From: Paenibacillus sp. V4I3
GTDB lineage: Bacteria > Bacillota > Bacilli > Paenibacillales > NBRC-103111
DNA length: 64,000 nt
Direction: 5' to 3'
NCBI RefSeq assembly: GCF_030817215.1
Contig: NZ_JAUSZA010000001.1
Span: 5,616,501-5,680,500 of the forward strand
In this document: piece after piece, positions 36,694-46,265 of the stretch
How positions within the stretch are numbered: the stretch's first letter is position 1
Layout: every line of letters starts with the position of its first letter
Notes under the pieces: model-generated
What the model saw: the letters and a program-made list of their open reading frames with translations, nothing else
Database searches by the model: none
Told to the model about the DNA's origin: nothing
Translations under genes and position numbers: made by a program

Positions 36694-36995
36694 CAAAAAA
36701 GCCTTCTTATCCACAAAGGGACGAGAAGACTTGACTCGCGGTACCACCCTAATTAAAACAGTAGTTACGTACATCTATAACAGGTGTTAGGTGTTATGTG
36801 CACGGCTAGCTATTTTCACTCAAGAACCTTTAACGGGGTTTAATCGGCAAATACTACTTGTGCAGCTGATATTGCTGCAGGTTCCCATTCACTGCTCAAG
36901 ACCGTAATTCACTAACCTGCAGGTACCGGTTCGCACCCTCCACCGGCTCTCTGAAAGCATCCACAAGCTACCTACTGCTGATCTTTCTACGCATT
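36694..36995 (-). promoter_or_regulatory. T-box riboswitch (tyrosine) of tyrS
   Basis: The T-box core AGGGTGGTACCGCG is exact (minus strand, 36737-36750). It is followed by a terminator hairpin (about 36700-36731, AGTCTTCT with AGAAGGCT) and a T-run. Stem I is upstream, with GCGAACCGG near 36930 and a candidate specifier TAC (Tyr codon) at 36904-36906 within GAATTACGG. Uncharged tRNA-Tyr would stabilise the antiterminator and allow tyrS expression. The 5' end is set by the promoter just upstream. Confidence 0.93.
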
Positions 36996-37004
36996 TGATA
37001 AAAA

Positions 37005-37032
37005 TTTATCATATGTTTCTGGGTGTTGTCAA
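37005..37032 (-). promoter_or_regulatory. Candidate sigma-A promoter of the tyrS leader
   Basis: A perfect -35 TTGACA (37027-37032, minus strand) and GATAAA as a -10 with a 16-bp spacer. This predicts a start about 36997, just before the T-box stem I. Confidence 0.6.
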
Positions 37033-37063
37033 ACCAAGTCGGCATCGTATCTTCGCTTCATCA

Positions 37064-37093
37064 TTACCGCACAAGGTGCAATTATGGTATACT
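37064..37093 (+). promoter_or_regulatory. Possible promoter of the PBP gene
   Basis: A good -10 TATACT (37088-37093) lies 34 bp before the ATG. The -35 (TTACCG, 18-bp spacer) is weak. Confidence 0.35.
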
Positions 37094-37126
37094 ATTAGGG
37101 TTCACGTAAGGAGGATATTGGAACTT

Positions 37127-40100
37127 ATGCGCAATTTTTTCGCTAAATGGAATCGCCCTTGGGTGAGAACGACATTCAAAGTAACTTGGATTACCTTAAA
37201 ATGGACCATCATTAGTGCTTTTTTGGCGGGAATTGTCGGTGGATCCGCCGCATTCGGGTATGTGAGTGCCCTAGTCAAAAAAGATCCTGTACGCACCGAA
37301 GAATCCATACGTCAGCAGATGCAGGAAAATGCAGTCACAGGCTTTGCTTATTTCAATGATGACACCGTGATTGGGCAATTGCGAACTGAAGAAGACCGGC
37401 GTCTCGCTCAGCTAGATGACATTCCGCAGCTTCTGTTAGACGCTGTCCTTGCCATTGAAGACAAAGACTTCTACAACCATCGCGGGATCGATATCCGCGG
37501 ACTTTATCGCGCAGTAACACAGAAGCTGCTGAATGAAGAAGTTCAAACCGGCGGCAGTACGATTACGCAACAGCTTGCCAGACGGGTATTTCTTACGCTA
37601 GACCGCGATGATGGCCGTAAAGCAAGAGAGCTGCTGCTCGCTCTGCGGATGGAACGCCTAATGTCCAAGGATGAAATTTTGCTCGCTTATTTGAACAAAA
37701 TCCCTTATGGCAATGGCGCGACAGGTTATAATCTATATGGGATTAAAGCGGCTGCCAAAGGCCTCTTCAACATCGACGATCTGGATAAGTTAAACGTTGC
37801 TCAAGCCGCTTACTTAGCCGGTCTGCCACAATCCCCATCGCAGTACTCTGCATTCACGAGTAAGCCTGACTTTGATGAAGAAGGTTTCAAAAAGGCGGTT
37901 ACGCGTGAACAATTAGTACTCAAACGGATGCTGGAAGAAAAGAAAATTACGAATGAACAGTACCAAGATGCCCTTAAATTTGATCTCAAAGCTTCCATGC
38001 CCCCTGCGGCTCAAAAGGCTTATACGACTTATCCTTACCTAATGATTGAAACGGAAAAAGAAGCAGCTGAAATTTTATTGAAGATCCAGAAGCCTGAGCT
38101 TGATCCTAAGAAAAATCAGGCCGCTTATAATGAAGCATTAAAAGGCATACATACTCAACTCTTACGTGGTGGATATCAAATCTATACAACCATAGATAAG
38201 ACGATTTATGATTCCATGCATGAGATATCGAATAACGATAAAAACTTCGCCCCTACGGATGATAAAAAAGGCATGGAACAAGTTGGGGCCATCATGATCG
38301 ATTCTAAATCCGGCGCTATAAAAGGGATGATTGAGGGCCGCAATTTCTTCGAAGAGCAGCTCAATCACGCCACACAAGCATTCAGACAGCCTGGATCAAC
38401 CATGAAGCCCATTGCCGCCTATATACCAGCCTTAGAGAAAGGGGCTATTCAACCGGCTAGTATCGTGGATGATATCCCTATTATTCTAAAAGACGGTGTC
38501 AAAGGCTTTCATCTTCCAGAAAACTGGGATCACAAGTTTCACGGATTAATGACAGCAAGAAAAGCTTTAAACCAGTCATATAACATTCCTGCCATTGATA
38601 TATTTTTGAATAAAGTGGGTATTAATGATTCCTGGGATTTTGCAAAAAAACTCGGTATCACGTCCATCCAAAAAGAAGATTATTATGCGCAGACCGGCGT
38701 AATCGGCGGTTTAAGCAAAGGAACTTCGGTGAAGGAACTCACCGGCGCCTATGCTTCTATTCCGAATAAAGGCGTATTTAATGAAACGTTTATGATTCGC
38801 GAAATCAAAGATTCGAATGGCAAAACGATTTATACGCATGATCTGAAGCCTACCCCTGTCTACTCTCCACAAAGTGCATATCTAATAACGGATATGATGA
38901 AAACGGTGATTAGCCAAGGTACAGCGACAGATTTGATGAAAAATTATAAATCATACGGCAAAATTGAGATTTCAGGCAAAACTGGCTCTACGCAGGATGA
39001 TGCGGATGCTTGGTTCATGGGGTTTACCCCAGATATCACGGTTGGCGTATGGATCGGCTATGATCAACCGATTAATAAGCTGTCATCTTCAACGAAAACA
39101 TCGCAAACGCATCAAACTTATCACGCCAAAGATATATGGGCACTCATCATGAACCGAACGATCGAACAAAAACCTGATCTATTCCCTACCAAAACATTCG
39201 CCAAACCGGATGGGATTGTCTCGGCAACCGTATCCAGTTTATCCGGCAAGTTGCCAAGTGAATTAACGTCTAAGTCCGAATTTCTAGTTACTGATCTTTT
39301 TAACAAGAAATATGTACCTACTGAAGTCGACAATGTGATGGTAAGGATGAAAATCAGTTCATTTAACGGACTGAATTACATGGCGCAAGACAATACACCG
39401 GCGGATTTCGTGCAAGAGAAAACGGTCATTAAGAGGCAAAAATCGATCAGTCAATTGCTCAAAGAAATCGAAGTAGCGATGAGTAAACTTCCTGAAAAAA
39501 GCCGTAAACCGATCGATAATTATAAGCCTACAGATTATGACGATGACGCACCATCCGAAGTTGACCCTCGGGTTGATGACGGTAAAGAGCCAGCAGCACC
39601 AACGAACGTTGTAACAACCAAGTCCGGTGACACGGCAACTATTTCCTTCCAGGCAAGTCCGAATCCTGATATCGTCGGCTATCGCATATATCGTTCCGAT
39701 AACCGCGGCAAGTTCCAGCTCATGGGCGGCAAAGTTGTCTTGGCAGGCGCTGAGACGAAATTTATTGATCAAATCCCCGGATCTAGCCTAATCGGTTATT
39801 ATGTGACAGCAGTCGATGTAGCGGGGAAAGAATCAGCACCAAGCCGTTCCTCCTATACAGATGGAAGCTCGCTAGATTCATTGTTCGTACCTTCTGTTGA
39901 TGGCAATCAAATTCCAGGAGCTACTAACCCTCCATCAGGCTCTAATGGTGGAATCGGTGAACCCATCGGAACTGACAACGGTAACAACGGAAGCACAAAG
40001 GACCTCCCTTCTGCACCAACTGGTATTAAAGCCAAAGCTGATGGCGCTGGTGTGATATTAACCTGGAAAGCCAATGCGTCTAAGGATAAAGTGAAGAAGT

Positions 40101-40273
40101 ATAATGTTTATTTTAGTGATAAAGAAAAAGGAACGTTTAAGAAGCTTGGTTCTGTTGAGGATGCGACTGAATTTCATTACTACGCAGCAGCTTACAACGG
40201 TTATTACAAAGTAACTGCTGTCAACGATGCGGGCGAGTCAAAGCCCTCCGCTTCTATCGCCTATAACAACTAA
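37127..40273 (+). CDS. Class A penicillin-binding protein (PBP1A type) with C-terminal FN3 domains
   Basis: Bifunctional peptidoglycan synthase. 1048 residues: membrane anchor at about 22-45, GT51 glycosyltransferase with catalytic-Glu motif EDKDFYNHRGID near 110, transpeptidase with SxxK in PGSTMKP (about 424), SYN and KTGS (about 615), and two fibronectin type III domains at about 823-905 and 961-1045 linked by a Gly/Asn/Pro-rich stretch. ATG 37127 (MRNFFAKW) is 12 bp after AAGGAGG; the in-frame TTG at 37118 is too close. Extracellular FN3 tails occur in Bacillus PBP1 relatives. It is divergent from tyrS and closed by a strong terminator. Confidence 0.93.
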   Translation: MRNFFAKWNRPWVRTTFKVTWITLKWTIISAFLAGIVGGSAAFGYVSALVKKDPVRTEESIRQQMQENAVTGFAYFNDDTVIGQLRTEEDRRLAQLDDIPQLLLDAVLAIEDKDFYNHRGIDIRGLYRAVTQKLLNEEVQTGGSTITQQLARRVFLTLDRDDGRKARELLLALRMERLMSKDEILLAYLNKIPYGNGATGYNLYGIKAAAKGLFNIDDLDKLNVAQAAYLAGLPQSPSQYSAFTSKPDFDEEGFKKAVTREQLVLKRMLEEKKITNEQYQDALKFDLKASMPPAAQKAYTTYPYLMIETEKEAAEILLKIQKPELDPKKNQAAYNEALKGIHTQLLRGGYQIYTTIDKTIYDSMHEISNNDKNFAPTDDKKGMEQVGAIMIDSKSGAIKGMIEGRNFFEEQLNHATQAFRQPGSTMKPIAAYIPALEKGAIQPASIVDDIPIILKDGVKGFHLPENWDHKFHGLMTARKALNQSYNIPAIDIFLNKVGINDSWDFAKKLGITSIQKEDYYAQTGVIGGLSKGTSVKELTGAYASIPNKGVFNETFMIREIKDSNGKTIYTHDLKPTPVYSPQSAYLITDMMKTVISQGTATDLMKNYKSYGKIEISGKTGSTQDDADAWFMGFTPDITVGVWIGYDQPINKLSSSTKTSQTHQTYHAKDIWALIMNRTIEQKPDLFPTKTFAKPDGIVSATVSSLSGKLPSELTSKSEFLVTDLFNKKYVPTEVDNVMVRMKISSFNGLNYMAQDNTPADFVQEKTVIKRQKSISQLLKEIEVAMSKLPEKSRKPIDNYKPTDYDDDAPSEVDPRVDDGKEPAAPTNVVTTKSGDTATISFQASPNPDIVGYRIYRSDNRGKFQLMGGKVVLAGAETKFIDQIPGSSLIGYYVTAVDVAGKESAPSRSSYTDGSSLDSLFVPSVDGNQIPGATNPPSGSNGGIGEPIGTDNGNNGSTKDLPSAPTGIKAKADGAGVILTWKANASKDKVKKYNVYFSDKEKGTFKKLGSVEDATEFHYYAAAYNGYYKVTAVNDAGESKPSASIAYNN

Positions 40274-40285
40274 ATCATGATGTAT

Positions 40286-40312
40286 AAAGACCCGGATATC
40301 CGGGTCTTTTTT
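40286..40312 (+). terminator. Terminator of the PBP gene
   Basis: AAAGACCCGGATATCCGGGTCTTT palindrome followed by Ts, 13 bp after the stop. Confidence 0.9.
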
Positions 40313-40334
40313 ATTTCCAAGCACTTATGTATGT

Positions 40335-40382
40335 AATAAAAAGCCTCCCTCACACCATGAAATCTGGTGCAAGGAAGGCTTG
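40335..40382 (-). terminator. Terminator of acsA
   Basis: On the minus strand, AAGCCTTCCTTGCACCA pairs with TGGTGTGAGGGAGGCTT (a few mismatches) and a T-run follows. It starts 9 bp after the acsA stop. Confidence 0.85.
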
Positions 40383-40390
40383 TTTGCTTA

Positions 40391-42115
40391 CTAGTCTTCG
40401 ATCGTCGATAAGTCGCCTGTTGGCAAATTGAGCTCCCAAGCTTTAAGAACACGGCGCATAATTTTACCACTGCGTGTCTTAGGCAGCTTGTCTTTAAACT
40501 CAATTTCACGAGGAGCTGCGTGGGCAGAAAGCCCTTCTTTAACAAATTTTGAAATTTCCGCTTTTAGCTCATCAGATGGTGTGTAGCCTTCACGCAGGGC
40601 GATAAACGCTTTGATAATCTCTCCACGCATTGGGTCAGGCTTACCAATAACCCCAGCTTCTGCAACCGCAGGATGCTCAACGAGCTTACTTTCCACCTCG
40701 AAAGGACCTACGCGCTCTCCTGCAGTGTTAATCACATCATCCACACGGCCTTGGAACCAGAAGTAACCCTCTTCATCCTGATAAGCCGAATCACCGGAAA
40801 CGTACCAACCTGTCAAACGAAAATATTCTTCGTATTTAGATGGATTATTCCAAATTTTGCGCATCATGGAAGGCCACGGTGTTTTGATAGCTAGGTTCCC
40901 CATCCGATTAGGAGGCAAGATGTTCCCTGCATCATCAATAATAGCCGCTTCAACACCTGGGATTGGACGCCCCATTGAACCAGGCTTAATCGTCATGGAT
41001 GGATAGTTACAGATGAGTTGTCCACCTGTTTCTGTCATCCACCAAGTGTCATGTATACGTTGGTTATAAACTTTTAGTCCCCAACGTACAACTTCGGGAT
41101 TTAACGGCTCGCCTACGCTAAGTACGTGACGAAGCGATGACAGATCAAATTTAGTAACCACATCATCACCGGCACCCATCAACATACGGAAAGCAGTTGG
41201 CGCACTGTACCAAACGGTTACTTTATATTTCTGAAGCGTATTGTACCAATCTTGGGGACTGAAGCGTCCGCCGCGAATGACATTAGTTGCACCATTTAAC
41301 CATGGAGCAAAAATCCCATAGGAGGTTCCCGTTACCCAACCTGGATCCGCTGTACACCAGTAAATATCATCCTCTTGAAGATCTAATACAATCTTACCCG
41401 TATAATAATGTTGAAGCATGGCGTTTTGAACGTGATAGACACCCTTCGGTTTACCCGTTGAGCCAGACGTATAATGGATAATTAATCCATCCTCACGATC
41501 CAGCCACTCGATGTCAAGTTCTGTTGAAGCGCTTTCCATCTCTTTGTAGAAATCAACTTGTCCCTCAGCTATCTCCACATTTTCTCCAACGAGAATGACG
41601 TGCTTCAAATGTGGAAGTTCATTATAAGGAACACGCGATAGTAAACTTGGTGTCGTAATAATCGCTACGGCTTCACTATCTTCCAAACGGTCTCTGACTG
41701 CTGTTTCCATGAAAGCCTCAAATAATGGCCCAACAACAGCACCTACTTTGAGGGTTCCAAGTAATGAATAGTAAAGTTCCGGTGTGCGTGGCATAAAAAT
41801 AAAGACGCGCTCGCCTTTACCAACGCCAAGACCTCGAAGCACATTACCAAACTGATTAGATTTCGCTTTCATTTGTCCATAAGTGATTGCTTCTTCTCGC
41901 TGACTATCGCTGTAATAAAGCGCGATTTTATCCTTTTTGGATGAGTCAGCATGACGGTCAATCGCTTCATATGCCATGTTAACTTTACCTGTTTCATACC
42001 AGGAAAAGCTCTTCTCGATGTCTTTCCAGTCAAATGCCGCATGCGTTTCTTCATAGTTGTTCATGTTAGGATTAGTGGATACAGCTTCAATGAGTTCAAC
42101 TTTCATTTGATCCAT
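40391..42115 (-). CDS. acsA: Acetyl-CoA synthetase (acetate--CoA ligase)
   Basis: Activates acetate to acetyl-CoA through an acetyl-adenylate. 574 residues, the shorter Bacillus AcsA form. Adenylation signatures are YTSGSTGKPKGV (P-loop), HDTWWMTETGGQ and YWFQGRVDDVINTAGERVGP; the C-terminal acetylation site is PKTRSGKIMRRVLK with its Lys. In Bacillus this lysine is acetylated by AcuA and deacetylated by AcuC and SrtN. ATG 42115 follows GGAGGG. It is divergent from acuA-acuC and carries a cre-like site in its 5' region, so catabolite control is probable. Confidence 0.95.
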   Translation of the reverse strand: MDQMKVELIEAVSTNPNMNNYEETHAAFDWKDIEKSFSWYETGKVNMAYEAIDRHADSSKKDKIALYYSDSQREEAITYGQMKAKSNQFGNVLRGLGVGKGERVFIFMPRTPELYYSLLGTLKVGAVVGPLFEAFMETAVRDRLEDSEAVAIITTPSLLSRVPYNELPHLKHVILVGENVEIAEGQVDFYKEMESASTELDIEWLDREDGLIIHYTSGSTGKPKGVYHVQNAMLQHYYTGKIVLDLQEDDIYWCTADPGWVTGTSYGIFAPWLNGATNVIRGGRFSPQDWYNTLQKYKVTVWYSAPTAFRMLMGAGDDVVTKFDLSSLRHVLSVGEPLNPEVVRWGLKVYNQRIHDTWWMTETGGQLICNYPSMTIKPGSMGRPIPGVEAAIIDDAGNILPPNRMGNLAIKTPWPSMMRKIWNNPSKYEEYFRLTGWYVSGDSAYQDEEGYFWFQGRVDDVINTAGERVGPFEVESKLVEHPAVAEAGVIGKPDPMRGEIIKAFIALREGYTPSDELKAEISKFVKEGLSAHAAPREIEFKDKLPKTRSGKIMRRVLKAWELNLPTGDLSTIED

Positions 42116-42136
42116 GTACGTAAACCCTCCTCACGT

Positions 42137-42151
42137 GGTAAACCGCTTTCA
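42137..42151 (-). promoter_or_regulatory. Possible CcpA binding site (cre) upstream of acsA
   Basis: The minus strand reads TGAAAGCGGTTTACC, close to the cre consensus TGWNANCGNTNWCA but with one extra base after the CG and C instead of A at the end. In B. subtilis acsA and acuA are CcpA-controlled from the same interval, and ccpA itself lies 3 kb away. Confidence 0.4.
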
Positions 42152-42337
42152 CTTTACTGATTAATTCAAGCAAAATGTGATCGATTTTTGACATATTCTA
42201 TTATATCATAATAGGAAATATTCGCCTACGTTAAAAATCCGTCTTTTAATTCCAACCAAAGTTTGGTATAAGAATACTATGACCTAACGGAAAAGGAAAC
42301 GTTCATCATGCTTTTTTTTAAAAGGAGAGCTAAGGTT

Positions 42338-42976
42338 ATGCAGCATATCAAAATATACCACTCACACAGCTTGCGCGCAGCTCCCGATCAACCCGAAATT
42401 ATCATAGAGGGTCCTGTTTCAGCAGAAACCTTGCAGGAACTTGTTATGCATACCAAATTAGATGCGTTCCGCAGACCTAAGGAGCAGTTAGAGGCACTAG
42501 TCGAAATCGCACAATTACCTGAAGGACGTATCATCCTAGCAAGAGACGGCTCCACCATAGTCGGCTATGTCACCTTCCACTATCCAGACGAGATTGAGCG
42601 TTGGTCACAGGGGCATATGCAGGATTTAATTGAACTGGGCGCCATAGAAGTTGCAGACGACTACCGATCCATTGGATTAGGTAAAAAGATGATTCGACTC
42701 GCTTTCGAAGATGAGCAGATGGAGAATATCATCTGTTTCACCACAGAGTATTATTGGCATTGGGACTTGGAAACAAGCAAATTAACAGTCTGGGAATATC
42801 GTCAAATGATGGAGAAGCTAATGAAAAGCATCGACATGATCTGGTTTGCTACTGACGATCCAGAAATTTGCTCACATCCAGCCAACTGTCTTATGGTGAG
42901 AATCGGCAAAAAAGTGCCAATCTCTTCCGTTGAGCAGTTTGATCGCATTCGTTTTCAGCAGCGTTTCATGTATTAA
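42338..42976 (+). CDS. acuA: Protein acetyltransferase AcuA (GNAT)
   Basis: 212-residue GNAT-fold acetyltransferase that, in B. subtilis, inactivates AcsA by acetylating its catalytic lysine. Visible are LEALVEIAQLPEGRIILARDG, YVTFHYPDEIERWSQG and VADDYRSIGLGKKMIRLAFED, the acetyl-CoA binding motif A. ATG 42338 is 7 bp after AAGGAGAG; the longer frame would start before it. It is the first gene of an acuA-acuC pair, divergent from its target gene acsA. Confidence 0.92.
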   Translation: MQHIKIYHSHSLRAAPDQPEIIIEGPVSAETLQELVMHTKLDAFRRPKEQLEALVEIAQLPEGRIILARDGSTIVGYVTFHYPDEIERWSQGHMQDLIELGAIEVADDYRSIGLGKKMIRLAFEDEQMENIICFTTEYYWHWDLETSKLTVWEYRQMMEKLMKSIDMIWFATDDPEICSHPANCLMVRIGKKVPISSVEQFDRIRFQQRFMY

Positions 42977-43044
42977 TTTCTAAGTAATCGTGGGATTTCT
43001 AGGGCTTCAAGCGAAATTGCTAGTCCATTCGGGGGAATTAGGAT

Positions 43045-44229
43045 ATGAACAAGAAGGCAAATCCTGTCTTTATCTATGATGATCAAGAAATTCAATATAA
43101 ATTTAATGAAAACCACCCGTTCAATCAAGATCGCCTTACGATGACGGTTGATCTGCTGCGAAAAGCCGGCGCGCTCCCTGACAGCGCGCTAAGGACTCCT
43201 CGCTCCGCGACAGATAGCGAACTGCTGCGGGTTCATTCACCCGCTTACATCGAAGCCGTGAAAGCGCTTAGCTGTTCCGTGCCGGATGCCGCCTGGGTCC
43301 GAGAAGCAACGCGATTCGGACTTGACACCGACGACACGCCCTACTTCGCCGGGATGCATGATACCACGGCGAAGGTCGTGGGCGGCTCCATCACCGCAGT
43401 CGATCTGGTGATGTCCGGAAAGGCTCCGCACGCCCTTCATCTTGGCGGCGGATTGCACCACGCCCTGCAAAGCAAGGGCGCAGGTTTCTGCGTCTACAAC
43501 GACGCGTCAGCGGCGATTGCGCATGCCAAAGAGAAGTACGGCGCAAAGGTGCTGTACATCGATACAGATGTGCATCATGGAGATGGCGTGCAGTGGGGCT
43601 TCTACGCCGATCCTCGGGTATGCACACTTTCTATCCACGAGACGGGGAAATATTTATTCCCCGGCACGGGCGCCGTGAACGAACGCGGCGAAGGCGACGC
43701 GTTCGGCACGAACATTAACATGCCGGTGGAGCCCTACACCGAGGATGAGTCGTGGCTGGAGTGCTTCGGCGAGGTACTTACCGAGACGATAGCACGCTTC
43801 CAGCCAGACGTCATTATCTCGCAGCATGGGTGCGATGCCCATGCTTTTGACCCGCTCGCGCATGTACATTGCTCCATGCGCGTGTACAAGGCTATGCCCG
43901 AGCTGATCCACTCCCTTGCGCATAAGTGGTGCGAAGGGCGGTGGATAGCGCTCGGGGGCGGCGGGTACGACATCTGGCGTGTCGTACCACGGGCTTGGAG
44001 CCTGCTCTGGCTCGTCATGAGCGAGCAGGCGATCTTAGAGCAGCTGGAGGCGCAGCCCCAGCTGCAGCTGCCACAGGCGTGGCTCGACGCCTGGCAGAGC
44101 AAGAGCCCGGTCCAGCTGGTGGATACGTGGCTGGACCCTGTAGAGGCTTGGGCGCCGATTCCAAGGCGCCAAGCGATTGCCGAGAAGAACCGGCAAACGA
44201 AGGAACTCGCCATGATGTATTTGAAGTAG
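43045..44229 (+). CDS. acuC: Class I-type protein deacetylase AcuC
   Basis: Zinc-dependent deacetylase of the histone-deacetylase superfamily that reactivates acetylated AcsA. 394 residues: GGGLHHA (catalytic His pair region), YIDTDVHHGDGVQWGFY (Asp/His zinc ligands), LSIHETGKYLFPGTG, and QHGCDAHAFDPLAHV with the second Asp ligand; GGGGYD near the end. ATG 43045 follows GGGGGAA. The gene's main part is visibly richer in G+C than acuA. In Bacillus acuB lies between acuA and acuC; here only 68 bp separate them. Confidence 0.93.
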   Translation: MNKKANPVFIYDDQEIQYKFNENHPFNQDRLTMTVDLLRKAGALPDSALRTPRSATDSELLRVHSPAYIEAVKALSCSVPDAAWVREATRFGLDTDDTPYFAGMHDTTAKVVGGSITAVDLVMSGKAPHALHLGGGLHHALQSKGAGFCVYNDASAAIAHAKEKYGAKVLYIDTDVHHGDGVQWGFYADPRVCTLSIHETGKYLFPGTGAVNERGEGDAFGTNINMPVEPYTEDESWLECFGEVLTETIARFQPDVIISQHGCDAHAFDPLAHVHCSMRVYKAMPELIHSLAHKWCEGRWIALGGGGYDIWRVVPRAWSLLWLVMSEQAILEQLEAQPQLQLPQAWLDAWQSKSPVQLVDTWLDPVEAWAPIPRRQAIAEKNRQTKELAMMYLK

Positions 44230-44233
44230 AAAT

Positions 44234-44280
44234 AAAAGCTCAGAACCGCCGCCATTTCGGCGAAGTTCTGAGCTTTTTTT
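44234..44280 (+). terminator. Terminator of acuC
   Basis: AAAAGCTCAGAAC pairs with GTTCTGAGCTTTT, with an inner GC-rich loop that can pair (CGCCG/CGGCG), followed by Ts. It lies 5 bp after the stop and could also act on the convergent mtnN transcript. Confidence 0.9.
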
Positions 44281-44289
44281 ATAACTATC

Positions 44290-44991
44290 TTAAAGATGTT
44301 TCACCATATCCTCAACCATTTTGTACGAATTCTCAGATGCCTGAACCGTAAACTCAGCAAAGTTAACATGAGCTGATCCATCTGCTTTATCGGACATCGA
44401 TCGCAGCACGACATAAGGAGTGGCATTCATCGAGCAAACTTGAGCAACCGAAGCTCCTTCCATTTCGACACAAACGCCACCAAGCTCTTCATACAGGCTG
44501 GCAACAACTTCTCTGCTTGCAATAAACTGATCCCCTGAGAGCACTCTCCCCTTTTTAACCTTGCCTGCAAACAGCTTTTCACCCGAAGCCACAGCCAACT
44601 CAACAAGCTTGCTATCCGCTTCGAAGATGGAATTCGCCTCATAAGGGATGACGCCACGTGGAAACCCAAGTGCTGTAACATCCATGTCATGCTGCATGCA
44701 TTCACTCGATATCACGAGATCCCCGATATTCAGCTCTGGATCTAATGCTCCCGCTACTCCCGTAAAAATAACAGCTTCGACGCCAAAGTTATCAATTAAA
44801 ATTTGGGTTGTCACAGCCGCATTCACTTTCCCTACACCTGTCCGGCACACGACAACTTGCTTGTCAAAATACATACCTTCACGAAACGTAATGCCGGCTT
44901 TGATCGTTTCACGTACATCGGTCATATGCGAAATTAGCAATTCTATTTCTTCGTTCATCGCTCCGATAAGAGCAATTTTATTCCATGTCAT
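44290..44991 (-). CDS. mtnN: 5'-methylthioadenosine/S-adenosylhomocysteine nucleosidase
   Basis: Cleaves MTA and SAH to adenine and the thioribose, recycling by-products of SAM use. 233 residues opening KIALIGAMNEEIELLI, with catalytic-Glu motif VEMEGASVAQVC, GVGKVNAAVTTQ, FTGVAGALDPELNIGD and the Asp-containing RSMSDKADGSAH near the end. ATG 44991 follows GAGGAT. Its monocistronic position between acuC and ccpA has no obvious functional link. Confidence 0.95.
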   Translation of the reverse strand: MTWNKIALIGAMNEEIELLISHMTDVRETIKAGITFREGMYFDKQVVVCRTGVGKVNAAVTTQILIDNFGVEAVIFTGVAGALDPELNIGDLVISSECMQHDMDVTALGFPRGVIPYEANSIFEADSKLVELAVASGEKLFAGKVKKGRVLSGDQFIASREVVASLYEELGGVCVEMEGASVAQVCSMNATPYVVLRSMSDKADGSAHVNFAEFTVQASENSYKMVEDMVKHL

Positions 44992-45019
44992 TTCATTATC
45001 CTCTTTCCCTTATCAACAT

Positions 45020-45074
45020 GAGAAAACCTCTACCAAGATCACCCCAAAAGGAATGACCTCGCTTAGAGGTTTGA
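45020..45074 (-). terminator. Terminator of ccpA
   Basis: AACCTCTA pairs with TAGAGGTT around a long inner region that can form a second stem, followed on the minus strand by TTTTC. It starts 6 bp after the ccpA stop. Confidence 0.8.
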
Positions 45075-45079
45075 TTTGA

Positions 45080-46084
45080 TTAAGATTGTGTAACGGAGTT
45101 GCGGTAAATAACTTCGTGCGGCAGGATGACCTGCATATGATCCGTTGATTCTTTATTCATCAACTTCGTTAGAAGACGCATCGACACGGCGCCGATATCA
45201 TACATCGGTTGGGCTACTGTCGTTAAAGTCGGTCTAACCATGGAAGCCATGCGGATATTGTCCACACTAATTACGGCGATATCTTGCGGTACTCTGAGTC
45301 CATTGTCTTGAATCGTATGAATGGCGCCAATCGCCATCTCGTCTGTTGCGGAGAAGATCGCTGTTGGTCTTGGTGAAAGCTCCAAGAAATAGTTCACAGC
45401 GTCTACACTTGACTCATAACGATAGTTTCCAATGCGAACATATTCATCGCGCAGTGGAATACCTGCTTCATCCAATGCTTTTTTGTAACCTTGATATCGC
45501 GCAAATCCATTCGCTGGATCATGCAGCGTTCCGGATATCATCGCAATGTCACGATGACCGGCTTCAATAAGCACATTTACAGCATCGAAAGCTGCTTTCT
45601 CATGATCGATATCCACGGATGCCATAGCTTGGTTCTCATCCTTCGTGCCGCATAAAACGACAGGTACGGAAGACGTACGGAATGCCTGTGTATGTTCCTC
45701 TGTTACTACGCCACCCATGAAGAGCAATCCATCAACCTGCTTCTCAAGCAAGGTGTTAATAACACGAATTTCTTTTTCTTTCTTCTTGTCCGCGTTACAC
45801 AAAATGATATTGTAATGGTACATATTTGCAATATCTTCAATCCCGCGTGCAACTTCAGCAAAAATGGAATTGGAAATATCGGGAATGACAACACCGACTG
45901 TTGTTGTCTTCTTACTTGCTAATCCCCTTGCTACCGCATTAGGGCGATAACCGAGACGCTCAATGGCTTCAAAAACCTTCTTACGTGTTTGTGGCTTAAC
46001 GTTAGGATTGTTGTTTACAACCCTAGAAACGGTTGCCATCGAAACTCCTGCTTCTCTTGCTACATCATAAATGGTTACGGTCAC
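45080..46084 (-). CDS. ccpA: Catabolite control protein A
   Basis: LacI-family global regulator that binds cre sites with HPr-Ser46-P or Crh-Ser46-P as cofactor. Its helix-turn-helix [20 protein letters not shown] and hinge [19 protein letters not shown] are nearly identical to B. subtilis CcpA, as is [18 protein letters not shown] near the C-terminus. I choose GTG 46084 (MTVTIYDVA): it has GGAGAG 6 bp upstream and gives 334 residues, the Bacillus length; an in-frame TTG and ATG lie upstream at or before that site. Its place near acsA/acu matches Bacillus. The nearby HPr-like protein with a retained Ser may matter here. Confidence 0.96.
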   Translation of the reverse strand: MTVTIYDVAREAGVSMATVSRVVNNNPNVKPQTRKKVFEAIERLGYRPNAVARGLASKKTTTVGVVIPDISNSIFAEVARGIEDIANMYHYNIILCNADKKKEKEIRVINTLLEKQVDGLLFMGGVVTEEHTQAFRTSSVPVVLCGTKDENQAMASVDIDHEKAAFDAVNVLIEAGHRDIAMISGTLHDPANGFARYQGYKKALDEAGIPLRDEYVRIGNYRYESSVDAVNYFLELSPRPTAIFSATDEMAIGAIHTIQDNGLRVPQDIAVISVDNIRMASMVRPTLTTVAQPMYDIGAVSMRLLTKLMNKESTDHMQVILPHEVIYRNSVTQS

Positions 46085-46265
46085 GGTTACTCTCTCCATT
46101 TTCAAAAGTATTCTGCGATCCTAGTATATTATCGTTATGATACGACAAATTAATCCATCTTGCAATGTATATTGAAAATGCTTTGAAAATAATTTCAATG
46201 TTTTTTCAAAAGATGTACACATTATGCATAAAAGCCAACCCCCACTGGGATTGGCCACGTACTGC

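Noticed and set aside
36995-37126. 44-codon N-terminal extension of the PBP
   Set aside because: It runs across the promoter region and precedes the AAGGAGG site; the membrane anchor begins naturally after ATG 37127.
42181-42240. Divergent sigma-A promoters for acsA and acuA
   Set aside because: TATAAT and TTGACA hexamers occur, but on each strand the partner element is at the wrong distance, so I cannot place either promoter confidently.
43926-44351. 141-aa plus-strand ORF over acuC and mtnN ends
   Set aside because: A GC-rich shadow frame of acuC that crosses a terminator.
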